Shown here piece by piece: positions 16,566-25,447 of a DNA stretch of 40,892 nucleotides. This DNA comes from Comamonadaceae bacterium. GTDB taxonomy: Bacteria; Pseudomonadota; Gammaproteobacteria; Burkholderiales; Burkholderiaceae_C. The notes under the pieces were generated by a model. That model was given only the letters and a program-made list of their open reading frames with translations. It did not search any database and had not been told where the DNA came from. Made by a program: the position numbers and the translations under genes. The DNA is taken from assembly GCA_025356545.1 (NCBI GenBank), contig JANXSU010000133.1, positions 1-40,892 of the forward strand, written 5' to 3'. Within the stretch, counting starts at the first letter, position 1. Each line of letters opens with the position of its first letter.

Positions 16566-17392
16566 GCTTCAATCGCTCCCTTGAGCACGGCCTTGACGCG
16601 GTGCCAATGCCCCATCAATAGCCGTTTGACCAGCATCCGACCCAGCAACAATGTCATGGCGACCTGTGGGACTGGGGCATGCCGTTTGAAAAACCGAAAG
16701 GCCGATCGGGTGAAGTACTCGTCCAGCAAGGGGCTGCCTTTGCCCAGACTTGCCGATTGCTTGTGCCATACGCGGGAGTCATTGGCAACAGCCAGTTGCC
16801 ACCCCGCTTTGCGCAAACGAAAACCCAGGTCAGTGTCTTCCCAGTACATGAAAAAGGTGAGATGATCGAACAGGCCGACCTCCTCAAGCGCAGCACGGCG
16901 CAACAATATCGATGCGCCAGAGATGAAATCCAGCGCTCCGGCTGCCATCCGATGTTGTGATCGACCGAGCCCAAGATTGACCGTGCCACCGCCCCACAAC
17001 TGAACCCGATTGGGTTGATCGGCTTCGTAGAGAACCGAGCCCACGGCCCCCGCCTTGGGGAGGGTCTCGGCCTCGCGCACCAAGGCCGAAAGTGCCCCGG
17101 CATCGACGGTGGCGTCGCTGTTGATCAACCAAACATAGTCAACACCTCGGGCCAACGCATGCCGAAGCCCGACGTTGCAGCCACCACCAAAACCCAGATT
17201 GACACCCGTGGGCAGCAACTCCAAAGAGGGCATGGCCGCGCGGATGTGTTCAATCGAGCCATCAGTTGAGCCGTTATCCACCAGGAGCAGGCGAAAGTTG
17301 GGGTAATCCAGACGCTGTAAAGAGTTCAAACAGGTCAGCGTATCTTGCCAACCGTTCCAATTCAAAACCACCACATCAACGCGTTGATTCAT
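16562..17392 (-). CDS. Glycosyltransferase family 2 (rhamnosyltransferase-like)
   Basis: GT2 enzyme of 276 residues. Motifs: VDVVVLNWNGWQDTLTCLNS at the start, LLLVDNGSTDGSIEHIR, NLGFGGGCNVGLRHALARG, YVWLINSDATVDAGAL (donor/metal site), DFISGASILLRRAALEEVGL and FFMYWEDTDLGFRLRKAGW. The NLGF..GCN and WEDTDL patterns are shared with dTDP-rhamnose-using enzymes, which fits the rfb genes upstream. It overlaps the acyltransferase stop and the next transferase start by four bases each. The exact linkage is unknown. Confidence 0.9.
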   Translation of the reverse strand: MNQRVDVVVLNWNGWQDTLTCLNSLQRLDYPNFRLLLVDNGSTDGSIEHIRAAMPSLELLPTGVNLGFGGGCNVGLRHALARGVDYVWLINSDATVDAGALSALVREAETLPKAGAVGSVLYEADQPNRVQLWGGGTVNLGLGRSQHRMAAGALDFISGASILLRRAALEEVGLFDHLTFFMYWEDTDLGFRLRKAGWQLAVANDSRVWHKQSASLGKGSPLLDEYFTRSAFRFFKRHAPVPQVAMTLLLGRMLVKRLLMGHWHRVKAVLKGAIEA

Positions 17393-18429
17393 ACGCGCCT
17401 TGCTGTGGGTTTGAAGCGCAAAGCCTGCTTTTCAAGCAGATGCCAGGAGGCGAAGGCCAGAGCACCCGTCAACACAAACGAAAGCGCCAAAGAAACACCG
17501 AAACCCCAACCCGCCCCTTGCCCCCAATGCACCACGATCTGTTGCACAGGAAAGGCAAAAATATAAACGCCGTAAGACAAGTCTCCCAGACGATTCGTCA
17601 GCTTCGCACCAGCGGAAAATTTGAGCGCCACCTGTACCAACACAGCTGCGCAAACCAACATCGCGGTGCGTTCAAGTCCTCGGTCACTCCACAGGTAAAA
17701 ACCCAATAGGCTCAATGCGCCCAAGCCCCAAGCTAAGGCTTGGTTCAACGCGACATAGGTGTTTTTATCTTCCCCCTTGCTTTGAATAACGCCTGCGTAA
17801 TAAACCCCGGCCCAGAACACCGCGACCATTTCAAAATGAGGTACGAAACGCAGCCCCACCACTTGCGGCGCAAACGAAGCCAATAACACCGAGAGACCCA
17901 GGCCGAGCGCTATCAGAACTTGCCGTGAGCCCCAGGTGATGCACCCCAGTGCAGCCACCGTGATGTAACACAGGAACTCCACCCGCAAGGTCCACAGCGA
18001 ACCGTTCACCGCGGCAGAAAAGGGGTTGTCAGCAAAAACCCCCGGCAAGCTATGGTTTACCACCAACAGGGCGGTGCTGAGGTAGCGCCAGCTTGACGAG
18101 CTGGCCCAATAGTCCATCAGCCCCAGCGTTGAAAACACCGGGCCAAGCAAAAAGACAGTGACCAAAACGATCACCCAAAGTGCTGGGAAAATTCGTAATG
18201 AGCGGCGCATAAAAAATCGTCTGAGATCCTCATCACGCACCCAACTGGACCACACCAACATGCCGCTCAAAAAGAAAAAAATCGTAACGCCCGCGCCGCC
18301 AAAAGTCGTCCAACCAAAGAACAAAGGTTCAGCGTGTCCCATAAGTGCGTGCTGATGGCCGTATAGCACCCAACTAGCGGCAACCAAGCGCAGCAGATCA
18401 AGTGAATTCTTCTGAACAACAGGCATCAT
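17389..18429 (-). CDS. Membrane O-acyltransferase, acyltransferase-3 (OafA/NodX) family
   Basis: Polytopic inner-membrane protein of 346 residues with about ten hydrophobic segments, likely O-acetylating a sugar of the surface glycan. The family N-terminus is seen: NSLDLLRLVAASWVLYGHQH with the R and H used in catalysis, then FFLSGMLVWSSW and RRSLRIFPALW. WTLRVEFLCYITVAAL carries the conserved Glu after the W.L motif. Two ATGs lie next to each other at 18429 and 18426; either may be used. It heads the glycosyltransferase run and is 61 bp after the methyltransferase. The acyl group is assumed acetyl, not shown. Confidence 0.9.
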   Translation of the reverse strand: MMPVVQKNSLDLLRLVAASWVLYGHQHALMGHAEPLFFGWTTFGGAGVTIFFFLSGMLVWSSWVRDEDLRRFFMRRSLRIFPALWVIVLVTVFLLGPVFSTLGLMDYWASSSSWRYLSTALLVVNHSLPGVFADNPFSAAVNGSLWTLRVEFLCYITVAALGCITWGSRQVLIALGLGLSVLLASFAPQVVGLRFVPHFEMVAVFWAGVYYAGVIQSKGEDKNTYVALNQALAWGLGALSLLGFYLWSDRGLERTAMLVCAAVLVQVALKFSAGAKLTNRLGDLSYGVYIFAFPVQQIVVHWGQGAGWGFGVSLALSFVLTGALAFASWHLLEKQALRFKPTARRV

Positions 18430-18490
18430 CAGGCCGCAAACGTTTGTACAAGTGATAGTGAGTTTTCAGTCGGCATGAACGCGCAATTGC

Positions 18491-19147
18491 TCAGCCTTTT
18501 TTGCGCGCACACAACAAGTACTGATAGGTTAAAAGATCTTTGAAGACACCCGCCGTCAGCGTATTAAACCAGCTTTTGCGTGTGCCCCGCTCAAACTCTG
18601 CGCCAACACATTGCACCTTCTCTAAGTCTTTGTGCGAGATCAAGCGCAGCGCCGTGTTGCGCGTGAAAAATCGCAAATGCGTGCGATCCAGCAAACCCGC
18701 GTCCTCGTACTCCCAACGCCCCTGCAAGAGCAAGGAAAGAGCGACGCTGTAGTGCCGTACATTGGGTAGACTCAGCACCAAAGTACCCCCCGGTGCCAGG
18801 TAGTCGGCGACCAGTCGATCCATGACCGTCCAGGGATTGACCATGTGCTCCAGCACATCAAGGCATAAAACCAGATCGAATAGACCATGACCCTGGGGTA
18901 AATCTTCTTTCTCGAAGTCCAGACAGCTCACCTCTTCCGCATGGGCTCTTGCGCTGTGAGCGGCTGCCTCAAAAATCTCGACCCCCACTGTGTGGGAGGC
19001 TTGTTTGGTTTGACGCAGCCAGCCCAAGGTGGCACCCGAGCCGCAACCAATCTCCAAGACCCGGCCGCACTGCGGTGGAAGCAATGGCTCAATTTCTTTG
19101 CGCGCATAGGCGAAGTAATCATCCGTCTTGTCAACATAGCTTTGCAT
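18491..19147 (-). CDS. Class I SAM-dependent methyltransferase
   Basis: Cytoplasmic methyltransferase of 218 residues. SAM-binding motif I is GRVLEIGCGSGATLGWL (residues 29-45), the acidic post-I residue is in VGVEIFEAA, and motif IV region is LFDLVLCLDVLEHMVNPW, with LAPGGTLVLSLPNVRHYS after it. The LEHM and PNVRH patterns are common in methyltransferases of O-antigen loci. It could methylate a sugar or cap the chain; a capping methyltransferase would matter because no polymerase or chain-length gene is visible. It starts three bases after the flippase gene ends. Confidence 0.87.
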   Translation of the reverse strand: MQSYVDKTDDYFAYARKEIEPLLPPQCGRVLEIGCGSGATLGWLRQTKQASHTVGVEIFEAAAHSARAHAEEVSCLDFEKEDLPQGHGLFDLVLCLDVLEHMVNPWTVMDRLVADYLAPGGTLVLSLPNVRHYSVALSLLLQGRWEYEDAGLLDRTHLRFFTRNTALRLISHKDLEKVQCVGAEFERGTRKSWFNTLTAGVFKDLLTYQYLLCARKKG

Positions 19148-19150
19148 GAA

Positions 19151-20506
19151 TCAGTCCTTAATGCCTACACTCATTCGGTCTGTGTGACGCGCCCACAGCC
19201 AGGCCAGTACCGCGTAGTCCACAGCGCCTCTGAACAACCAGGCCCATGCCGCCCCTTCAATACCGAAATAAGAAATCGACCCCATCAACACAATTCCATA
19301 AGGCAGTAATTCTCCAACATGTAACAAGGCCACTGAGCGAGCCCGGCCACAGGCCTGGAGTGCGGTAAATGGGATTTGAGCCAGCGCATTGATACCAAAA
19401 GCCAGGAGCAGAATTTGCGTGACGTGTGTGCTCTGCTCAGCAAACTCAGGCCCCATCCAAACACGCAAGGCCCAGGGGGTAAGCACCCACGCAAAGGCAA
19501 GCACCGCGACCATCAGACCCGCACTGAACCCGCTAGAGCGACTCACCAAACGTCTAAGCACCTGTCCATCGCGCTGATTCATGACCACGTTGTGCGACAT
19601 GCGCGCCAATTCCGGCAACAAAACACTGCACAAGGAGGCGATGAGAATTGGCAAGCGAGACACGACATCAAAAGGCACTGCGTACAGCGTTACCGCACTC
19701 GCAGAAAGCAAGGCACTGATGACAAAGCGATCCACATACACAATCACCGGTCCGACGATATTGCTCAAGGTCACCCAGCCCCCAAAAGACAACAGTGGGC
19801 GCAGACTCGCCGCACTGTGCGAGCGCATCAACGAAGTCAAGAATGCACCAAAGTTCAAGTCCACCGCCTTGGCGACCAGGCTCAACAAGGCCACCACCTG
19901 CACCAGTCGAACCACCCCAATGCTGATACAAGCCCAACTCAAATCCGGTGTGTAAAGGGCGGTGAGGCAAGGCCCCAAAATCAACAGAGCCCCCGTTGGA
20001 ATGCGCAACAAATTCAAGGCGCGAAACGCACCTGCCCCCTCCAAATGTCCTCGAAGTGTGGACGACAAAAGCAACAAGGGCAGACTGGGCAACATCCACA
20101 ACAAGGCCTGTGCGACCTCTTGCGACAATTGCGGCGAGGACAAATGAAAGGGCTCGTCCCAAGTGATGATGCCCAGACTCAAAAGCAGGGAAATGGCAGT
20201 GCCCAGACCCACCAACAAGCTCGATACCGTGGCCAGGACACGCAACTCATGCACTCGACTTGATGAGCCTCCTTCTGCGCGAGAGGATGCCACCGCGACC
20301 GTCACAGCGCGGCCCAAGCCCATGTCCAGAAAGCTGAAGTAGCCCACCACCACCCAGATCAAAGACAAAACACCCAAGCGCTCTTGTCCGATGCGGTGCA
20401 AAAGAAAGGGCACGGCGGCCAGTGCCACGCCCATCGGCACTAGATTGCCCAACAAAGACCAGGCGGCTGATCTATACAGCGTCAAGGTGGATGTTGGTCG
20501 ATGCAC
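19151..20506 (-). CDS. Polysaccharide flippase (Wzx-like, MATE/MVF superfamily)
   Basis: Integral membrane protein of 451 residues with roughly twelve hydrophobic segments, predicted to turn undecaprenyl-linked oligosaccharide across the inner membrane. The family layout is visible from SAAWSLLGNLVPMGVALAAV, FLDMGLGRAVTVAVA (the Wzx first-loop motif) to GGWVTLSNIVGPVIVYVDRF midway. The start is a GTG at 20506; no better ATG exists before the first membrane segment. It lies between manC (33 bp) and the methyltransferase (3 bp). A Wzx without a visible Wzy is notable. Confidence 0.87.
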   Translation of the reverse strand: MHRPTSTLTLYRSAAWSLLGNLVPMGVALAAVPFLLHRIGQERLGVLSLIWVVVGYFSFLDMGLGRAVTVAVASSRAEGGSSSRVHELRVLATVSSLLVGLGTAISLLLSLGIITWDEPFHLSSPQLSQEVAQALLWMLPSLPLLLLSSTLRGHLEGAGAFRALNLLRIPTGALLILGPCLTALYTPDLSWACISIGVVRLVQVVALLSLVAKAVDLNFGAFLTSLMRSHSAASLRPLLSFGGWVTLSNIVGPVIVYVDRFVISALLSASAVTLYAVPFDVVSRLPILIASLCSVLLPELARMSHNVVMNQRDGQVLRRLVSRSSGFSAGLMVAVLAFAWVLTPWALRVWMGPEFAEQSTHVTQILLLAFGINALAQIPFTALQACGRARSVALLHVGELLPYGIVLMGSISYFGIEGAAWAWLFRGAVDYAVLAWLWARHTDRMSVGIKD

Positions 20507-20539
20507 GGCGTGAATAACGGGTAAATAATGAGCGAAGAC

Positions 20540-21967
20540 TCAACGTCGTCCATACGTGTCTTCAAACCGAATAATGTCGTCCTCACCCAGATAAGAGCCA
20601 CTTTGAACCTCAATGAGTTCCAGAGGCATCTTGCCGGGGTTGGCGAGGCGATGGATTTGTCCTAGCGGAATATAAGTGCTTTGATTCTCGCCCAGTAATG
20701 TCACCTTCTCTCCATTGGTCACTTCGGCTGTACCACTCACTACCACCCAATGTTCAGCGCGGTGGTGGTGCATTTGCAAAGACAGCGTCGCCCCCGGCTT
20801 GACGGTGATGCGCTTGACTTGATGGCGCGTACCCACATCTACGCTGTCATACCAACCCCAAGGGCGGGCAACGCGCCGATGCTGTAGGGCTTGAGAGGCA
20901 TCTAGCGCCTCCAAGTGGGCCACCACCTCCTTCACCCCCTCGGCGTGTGCAGCATCAACCACCAAAAGTGCATCGGGGGTATCAATGATGAGCAGATTGC
21001 TTGTGCCCAAGGCCACCACCGGGCGTTGACCACCCGCATGAATGTAGGTCTGCTCAGCTCGCAGGTGATGCGCATGTTGCGTCTCACCACCGGCCCGGTT
21101 ACCCTGGGCATCAGCTGGAGCCAGGTCGGCCACCGCGTTCCAGCTACCTACATCGCTCCATTGACCTTGAAAAGAAAACACACTAACGTTAGCGGCCTGC
21201 TCCATGACGGCATAGTCAATCGATTGGCTACGGCAAGTAGCAAACATGGCGACATCCGGGCGAGTAAACAATCCGTCAACTTGCGATGATTCCATCGCAC
21301 TACGACACACAGTCAGAATGTCGGCCGCATAGGTTTGCAGCGCCTCCAGCAATTGGCTTGCGCGCACCAGAAAAATACCTGCATTCCACAGGTACTGGCC
21401 ACTGATCAAAAATTCAGTGGCCTTGTCCAGCGCCGGTTTCTCAACAAACCGGGCCACGGCAAAACCACCAGCAGGCGCTGGCGCACCCTTCTGGATATAT
21501 CCATAACCTGTGCTGGGCGAGGTAGGCAACACCCCAAAGGTCACCAACCGACCGGCAAGCGCCGCAGGTGCCGCAGATCGAACCATGTCAACAAACGACT
21601 GGGTGTCAGGGATATGCTGATCCGCTGGACAGAACAGCAGTAACGCGTCAGCAGGCATCGCGAGGGCGGCCAGAGCCATCGCAGCAGCGGTATTTTTGGG
21701 TTGTGGCTCCAGTATTTGTCGGACATCAAAACCGGTCTTGGCTGCCACATCTGCCAACAAAAAACGGTGTTCATCCGCAGAAACGCACATCACACCCTGC
21801 GCTACACCCTGTGCCAAAGGAGCCACGCGCTCCAACGTAAGTTGGAGCAAAGACTTGTCCCCCAGCAGGGGAATGAATTGTTTGGGGAAAGACTTGCGCG
21901 ACAACGGCCATAGGCGCGTACCGCTTCCGCCACATAGGATAACGGGATGAATGATGGGGTTGGACAT
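20540..21967 (-). CDS. manC: Mannose-1-phosphate guanylyltransferase / mannose-6-phosphate isomerase
   Basis: Type II bifunctional enzyme of 475 residues making GDP-mannose and interconverting fructose-6-P and mannose-6-P. The pyrophosphorylase domain begins VILCGGSGTRLWPLSRKSFP (residues 9-28) and has FVEKP near 172. The C-terminal cupin isomerase domain carries RPWGWYDSVD, HQVKRITVKPGATLSLQMHH and EHWVVVSGTAEV, with metal-ligand Gln/His/Glu. No manB, gmd or fcl is in the window, so phosphomannomutase must be elsewhere and mannose itself may be the sugar used. It follows rfbC by 38 bp. Confidence 0.95.
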   Translation of the reverse strand: MSNPIIHPVILCGGSGTRLWPLSRKSFPKQFIPLLGDKSLLQLTLERVAPLAQGVAQGVMCVSADEHRFLLADVAAKTGFDVRQILEPQPKNTAAAMALAALAMPADALLLFCPADQHIPDTQSFVDMVRSAAPAALAGRLVTFGVLPTSPSTGYGYIQKGAPAPAGGFAVARFVEKPALDKATEFLISGQYLWNAGIFLVRASQLLEALQTYAADILTVCRSAMESSQVDGLFTRPDVAMFATCRSQSIDYAVMEQAANVSVFSFQGQWSDVGSWNAVADLAPADAQGNRAGGETQHAHHLRAEQTYIHAGGQRPVVALGTSNLLIIDTPDALLVVDAAHAEGVKEVVAHLEALDASQALQHRRVARPWGWYDSVDVGTRHQVKRITVKPGATLSLQMHHHRAEHWVVVSGTAEVTNGEKVTLLGENQSTYIPLGQIHRLANPGKMPLELIEVQSGSYLGEDDIIRFEDTYGRR

Positions 21968-22005
21968 GGATTTTAGGGAGGTAAAACAAGGTTTTATGCA
22001 AAAAT

Positions 22006-22551
22006 TTACGCAAATACTTCCGCATGAATTAGCGCGACTCCCGCCTTGTCTTTGGCAGAGAGTTGAGGCTCAGAAATCAAGGGCCACTGGATGCCTAGGT
22101 CAGGGTCGTTCCAGGCCAAGCAACGTTCAAACTCGGGCGCGTAATAGTCGGTGGTTTTATACACAAAGTCAGCACTCTCGCTGGTCACCAAAAAGCCATG
22201 GGCAAAGCCTTGGGGTACCCACAGCTGACGAAAATTTCCCTCCGTCAACTCGACACCTACCCATTGGCGAAAAGTTGCTGAGGACCGACGCAAATCGACC
22301 GCCACATCAAAAACCGAGCCGCGCAGCACGCGCACCAATTTGCCCTGCGTTTGTTTGATTTGATAGTGCAAGCCGCGCAGTACATGTTGGGCAGAGCGGC
22401 TATGGTTATCTTGCACAAACTCAAGCTCAAGGCCGGTAGCTTGATTGAAGGCGGCCTGGTTAAAGCTCTCCAAAAAAAAACCTCGCTCATCACCAAATAC
22501 TTTGGGTTCAATGATGAGGACTTCAGGGATGGCGGTAGGGATGACTTTCAT
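22006..22551 (-). CDS. rfbC: dTDP-4-dehydrorhamnose 3,5-epimerase
   Basis: Cupin-fold epimerase of 181 residues, third step of dTDP-L-rhamnose synthesis. Features: PEVLIIEPKVFGDERGFFLE, EFVQDNHSRSAQHVLRGLHY with the catalytic His in RGLHYQ, FDVAVDLRRSS carrying the Asp partner, LWVPQGFAHGFLV and YKTTDYYAPEFE. The frame is open 36 codons upstream, inside rfbA, but the ATG at 22551 matches the family N-terminus (MKVIPTAIPEVLI). It begins seven bases after rfbA ends. Confidence 0.95.
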   Translation of the reverse strand: MKVIPTAIPEVLIIEPKVFGDERGFFLESFNQAAFNQATGLELEFVQDNHSRSAQHVLRGLHYQIKQTQGKLVRVLRGSVFDVAVDLRRSSATFRQWVGVELTEGNFRQLWVPQGFAHGFLVTSESADFVYKTTDYYAPEFERCLAWNDPDLGIQWPLISEPQLSAKDKAGVALIHAEVFA

Positions 22552-22558
22552 TTGTAAC

Positions 22559-23440
22559 CTAACTCGGCTCAGCCAACATGCGCAGCAAATACTGGCCATA
22601 ACCGTTTTTGACCATCGGTTGTGCGAGCCGCTCAACTTGCGCGCTGGTAATCCAACCATTGCGCCAAGCGATCTCTTCAGGACAGGCGATCTTCAGACCC
22701 TGCCGGTGCTCCAGCGTGGCGATGAACTGGCTGGCTTCGAGCAAACTGTCGTGAGTTCCCGTGTCCAGCCAGGCATAACCCCGCTGCATGATCTGAACGC
22801 TGAGCTGCCCTTGCGACAAGTAGGCTTGGTTGACGGCTGTAATCTCCAGTTCGCCCCGGGCACTGGGTTTGACGGCCTTGGCAATATCCACAACCTGGCT
22901 ATCGTAAAAATACAGGCCTGTGACGGCAAAATTGCTTTTGGGTTGAAGCGGTTTTTCTTCGATGCTAATGGCCTTGCCGTGGGAGTCAAACGCCACCACA
23001 CCATAGCGCTCTGGGTCTTGCACATGGTAGGCAAACACGGTCGCGCCACTGGTTTTTTCGTCAGCAGCGCTCAGCAGGCCGGCAAGGTCATGACCATAAA
23101 AAAGGTTGTCGCCCAACACCAAAGCACTTGGCTGGTTGCCCACAAATCGTTCGCCAATAATGAAGGCTTGCGCGAGGCCCTCTGGCGAAGGCTGCACCGC
23201 GTACTGCAGGCTCAAACCCCAGGCGCTACCGTCACCCAGCAGTTGTGTGAAGCGCGGCGTGTCTTGCGGCGTGCTGATGATGAGGATGTCACGCATGCCC
23301 GCCAGCATAAGGGTGCTAAGCGGGTAATAAATCATGGGCTTGTCGTACACCGGCAGAAGCTGCTTGCTCATGGCCAGGGTAGCTGGGTGCAACCGGGTAC
23401 CGGAGCCACCGGCGAGGATGATGCCTTTGCGTTGGGTCAT
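22559..23440 (-). CDS. rfbA: Glucose-1-phosphate thymidylyltransferase
   Basis: Makes dTDP-glucose from dTTP and glucose-1-phosphate, the first step of the rhamnose pathway. 293 residues, normal length. N-terminal nucleotide-binding signature [20 protein letters not shown] (residues 5-24), then [29 protein letters not shown] with the catalytic Asp, [20 protein letters not shown] and [16 protein letters not shown]. It lies 15 bp after rfbD and is the third gene of rfbBDAC. Confidence 0.96.
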   Translation of the reverse strand: MTQRKGIILAGGSGTRLHPATLAMSKQLLPVYDKPMIYYPLSTLMLAGMRDILIISTPQDTPRFTQLLGDGSAWGLSLQYAVQPSPEGLAQAFIIGERFVGNQPSALVLGDNLFYGHDLAGLLSAADEKTSGATVFAYHVQDPERYGVVAFDSHGKAISIEEKPLQPKSNFAVTGLYFYDSQVVDIAKAVKPSARGELEITAVNQAYLSQGQLSVQIMQRGYAWLDTGTHDSLLEASQFIATLEHRQGLKIACPEEIAWRNGWITSAQVERLAQPMVKNGYGQYLLRMLAEPS

Positions 23441-23455
23441 GCGTGTTTCCTGTAT

Positions 23456-24370
23456 TTAAAGAATCTCTCTCACCATGCGGGCCACACCGGCTTGCCAAGG
23501 TGGCAAGCTCAGGTCAAATGCGGCTTTCAGTTTAGCGGTGTTCAAACGCGAGTTGTGTGGACGTTGCGCGGGGGTGGGGTAAGCACTGGTGGGAATGGGG
23601 GTGATTTTTCTTGCTACTATTTTTATAGCTGGTTGTGCTTTTTTTGACTGGTCTATAACAGTTTTTGCGTACTCAAACCAAGTGGTAAATCCGCTAGCAG
23701 CCAGGTGGTACAAGCCCTGCAATTCGGGGCGTGGCAAAGCGCCTTCACCACGCCCAGTCACAGCGCACAAAGCATGGGCCGTCACATCGGCCAACAGATC
23801 AGCGCCAGTGGGAGCGCCCCACTGGTCATCAATCACCTTAAGTTCTTCACGCTCCTGCGCCAGCCGCAGCATGGTCTTGGCAAAGTTACCGCCACGTGCC
23901 GCATAAACCCAGCTGGTTCTAAAAATCAAGTACTTGCAACCGCTGAGCTGAATGGCTTGCTCACCCTGCCACTTGCTTCGACCATAGACGTTCAGCGCTG
24001 CGGGGGTGTCGGTCTCACACCAAGGTGCATCGCCGCTCCCATCGAAAACGTAATCGGTAGAGTAGTGCACCAACCAGGCACCGATCCGCGCGGCTTCTTG
24101 CGCCAACACGCCGGGAGCCAGCGCGTTGAGAGCGTGAGCCATATCTGGCTCGCGCTCGGCCTGATCTACAGCGGTGTGGGCGGCAGCGTTCACAATAATA
24201 TCGGGCTGCACCCGTCGTACTGTCTCGGCCAATCCCTTCAGATCAGCCAAATCACCGCACAACCCATTGGATTCATGACGGTCCAGCGCAACGAGTTCAC
24301 CCAACACACTCAGAGAGCGCTGTAGCTCCCAACCGACTTGGCCACCCTTGCCGAAGAGCAAAATTTTCAT
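23456..24370 (-). CDS. rfbD: dTDP-4-dehydrorhamnose reductase
   Basis: NADPH-dependent SDR of 304 residues, last step of dTDP-L-rhamnose synthesis. Cofactor motif [20 protein letters not shown] at the start, [24 protein letters not shown] with catalytic Thr, and [10 protein letters not shown] with the Tyr-Lys pair; [11 protein letters not shown] and [19 protein letters not shown] close the family pattern. The ATG at 24370 overlaps the rfbB stop (ATGA) and is chosen over upstream codons inside rfbB. Residues around [17 protein letters not shown] are encoded by an unusually AT-rich stretch (about 23590-23660), described separately. Confidence 0.95.
   Translation of the reverse strand: MKILLFGKGGQVGWELQRSLSVLGELVALDRHESNGLCGDLADLKGLAETVRRVQPDIIVNAAAHTAVDQAEREPDMAHALNALAPGVLAQEAARIGAWLVHYSTDYVFDGSGDAPWCETDTPAALNVYGRSKWQGEQAIQLSGCKYLIFRTSWVYAARGGNFAKTMLRLAQEREELKVIDDQWGAPTGADLLADVTAHALCAVTGRGEGALPRPELQGLYHLAASGFTTWFEYAKTVIDQSKKAQPAIKIVARKITPIPTSAYPTPAQRPHNSRLNTAKLKAAFDLSLPPWQAGVARMVREIL
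23613..23630. repeat. Short AT-rich palindrome inside rfbD
   Basis: GCTACTATTTTTATAGC is a near-palindrome in a locally AT-rich part of the otherwise GC-rich rfbD. It resembles short dispersed AT-rich palindromic motifs (TATAG/CTATA type with AGC ends) that I recall from Comamonadaceae genomes; only one copy was noticed in this window. It is read in frame and encodes part of a variable surface segment of the reductase. Confidence 0.35.
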
Positions 24371-25422
24371 GTGTACTGTTTTTGCACCCACGCGCGGTAG
24401 GCACCGCTTTGTACGTTCGCCACCCACTTCGGGTTATCAAGGTACCACCGCACTGTTTTACGAATACCTGTTTCGAAGGTTTCTGCCGGTTTCCAGCCTA
24501 ACTCTTGCTCCAGCTTGCGCGCGTCAATGGCGTATCGGCGATCATGCCCAGGGCGGTCAGTGACATAGGTGATTTGCCTGCTGTAGGCTTGGCCATCGTC
24601 GCGCGGGCGAAGCTCATCGAGCAAGGTACAGACGGTGTGTACGATGTCGATATTGGGTTTTTCATTCCAACCACCCACGTTGTAGACCTCGCCCACACGA
24701 CCAGCCTCCAACACTCGACGGATGGCGCTGCAATGGTCTTTGACATAGAGCCAATCGCGCACCTGCATGCCATCTCCGTACACTGGCAAAGACTTGCCTG
24801 CGAGCGCATTCACGATGATGAGCGGTATGAGTTTTTCGGGGAAGTGATATGGCCCGTAGTTGTTACTGCAATTGGTGGTGAGTACCGGCAGGCCGTAGGT
24901 GTGATGCCATGCTCGCACCAGGTGGTCGCTGGCTGCCTTGCTCGCACTGTAGGGGCTATTGGGCTCATAGCTGTGGGCTTCAGTAAAGGCCGGCTCATCT
25001 TTAGTCAAAGAACCATAAACCTCGTCAGTGGAGACGTGCAGAAAACGAAAATTCTCTTTGGCGGATCCTTGCAAACCACCCCAGTAGGCACGCACGGCTT
25101 CGAGTAGGCGAAAAGTACCAACAACATTGGTCTGAATGAAATCTTCGGGCCCATGGATGGATCGGTCCACATGCGATTCAGCAGCGAAGTTGAGCACCGC
25201 GCGCGGCTGGTGGCGCGTCAGCAGTTCGGCCACCAACGTTGCATCACCCAGGTCGCCCTGAACAAAGGTATGACGGTCATCACCATCCAGGGTTGCCAAG
25301 TTTTCCAGATTTCCTGCGTAAGTCAGCTTGTCTAAATTAAGCACTGACTCACCAGCTGCGGCTAACCAGTCCAATACGAAATTGGCACCAATAAACCCGG
25401 CCCCGCCTGTCACGAAAATCAT
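24367..25422 (-). CDS. rfbB: dTDP-glucose 4,6-dehydratase
   Basis: Extended SDR of 351 residues converting dTDP-glucose to the 4-keto-6-deoxy form. NAD motif [20 protein letters not shown] at the start, [27 protein letters not shown] with catalytic Thr-Asp-Glu, and [20 protein letters not shown] with the Tyr-Lys pair. [15 protein letters not shown] and [12 protein letters not shown] are further family blocks. It heads rfbBDAC but lies only 25 bp after the tolC-like gene, with no terminator between, so the rhamnose genes may be transcribed together with the secretion genes. Confidence 0.97.
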   Translation of the reverse strand: MIFVTGGAGFIGANFVLDWLAAAGESVLNLDKLTYAGNLENLATLDGDDRHTFVQGDLGDATLVAELLTRHQPRAVLNFAAESHVDRSIHGPEDFIQTNVVGTFRLLEAVRAYWGGLQGSAKENFRFLHVSTDEVYGSLTKDEPAFTEAHSYEPNSPYSASKAASDHLVRAWHHTYGLPVLTTNCSNNYGPYHFPEKLIPLIIVNALAGKSLPVYGDGMQVRDWLYVKDHCSAIRRVLEAGRVGEVYNVGGWNEKPNIDIVHTVCTLLDELRPRDDGQAYSRQITYVTDRPGHDRRYAIDARKLEQELGWKPAETFETGIRKTVRWYLDNPKWVANVQSGAYRAWVQKQYT

Positions 25423-25447
25423 ATACGCCTTTCCGTCTTAGCGTTGC

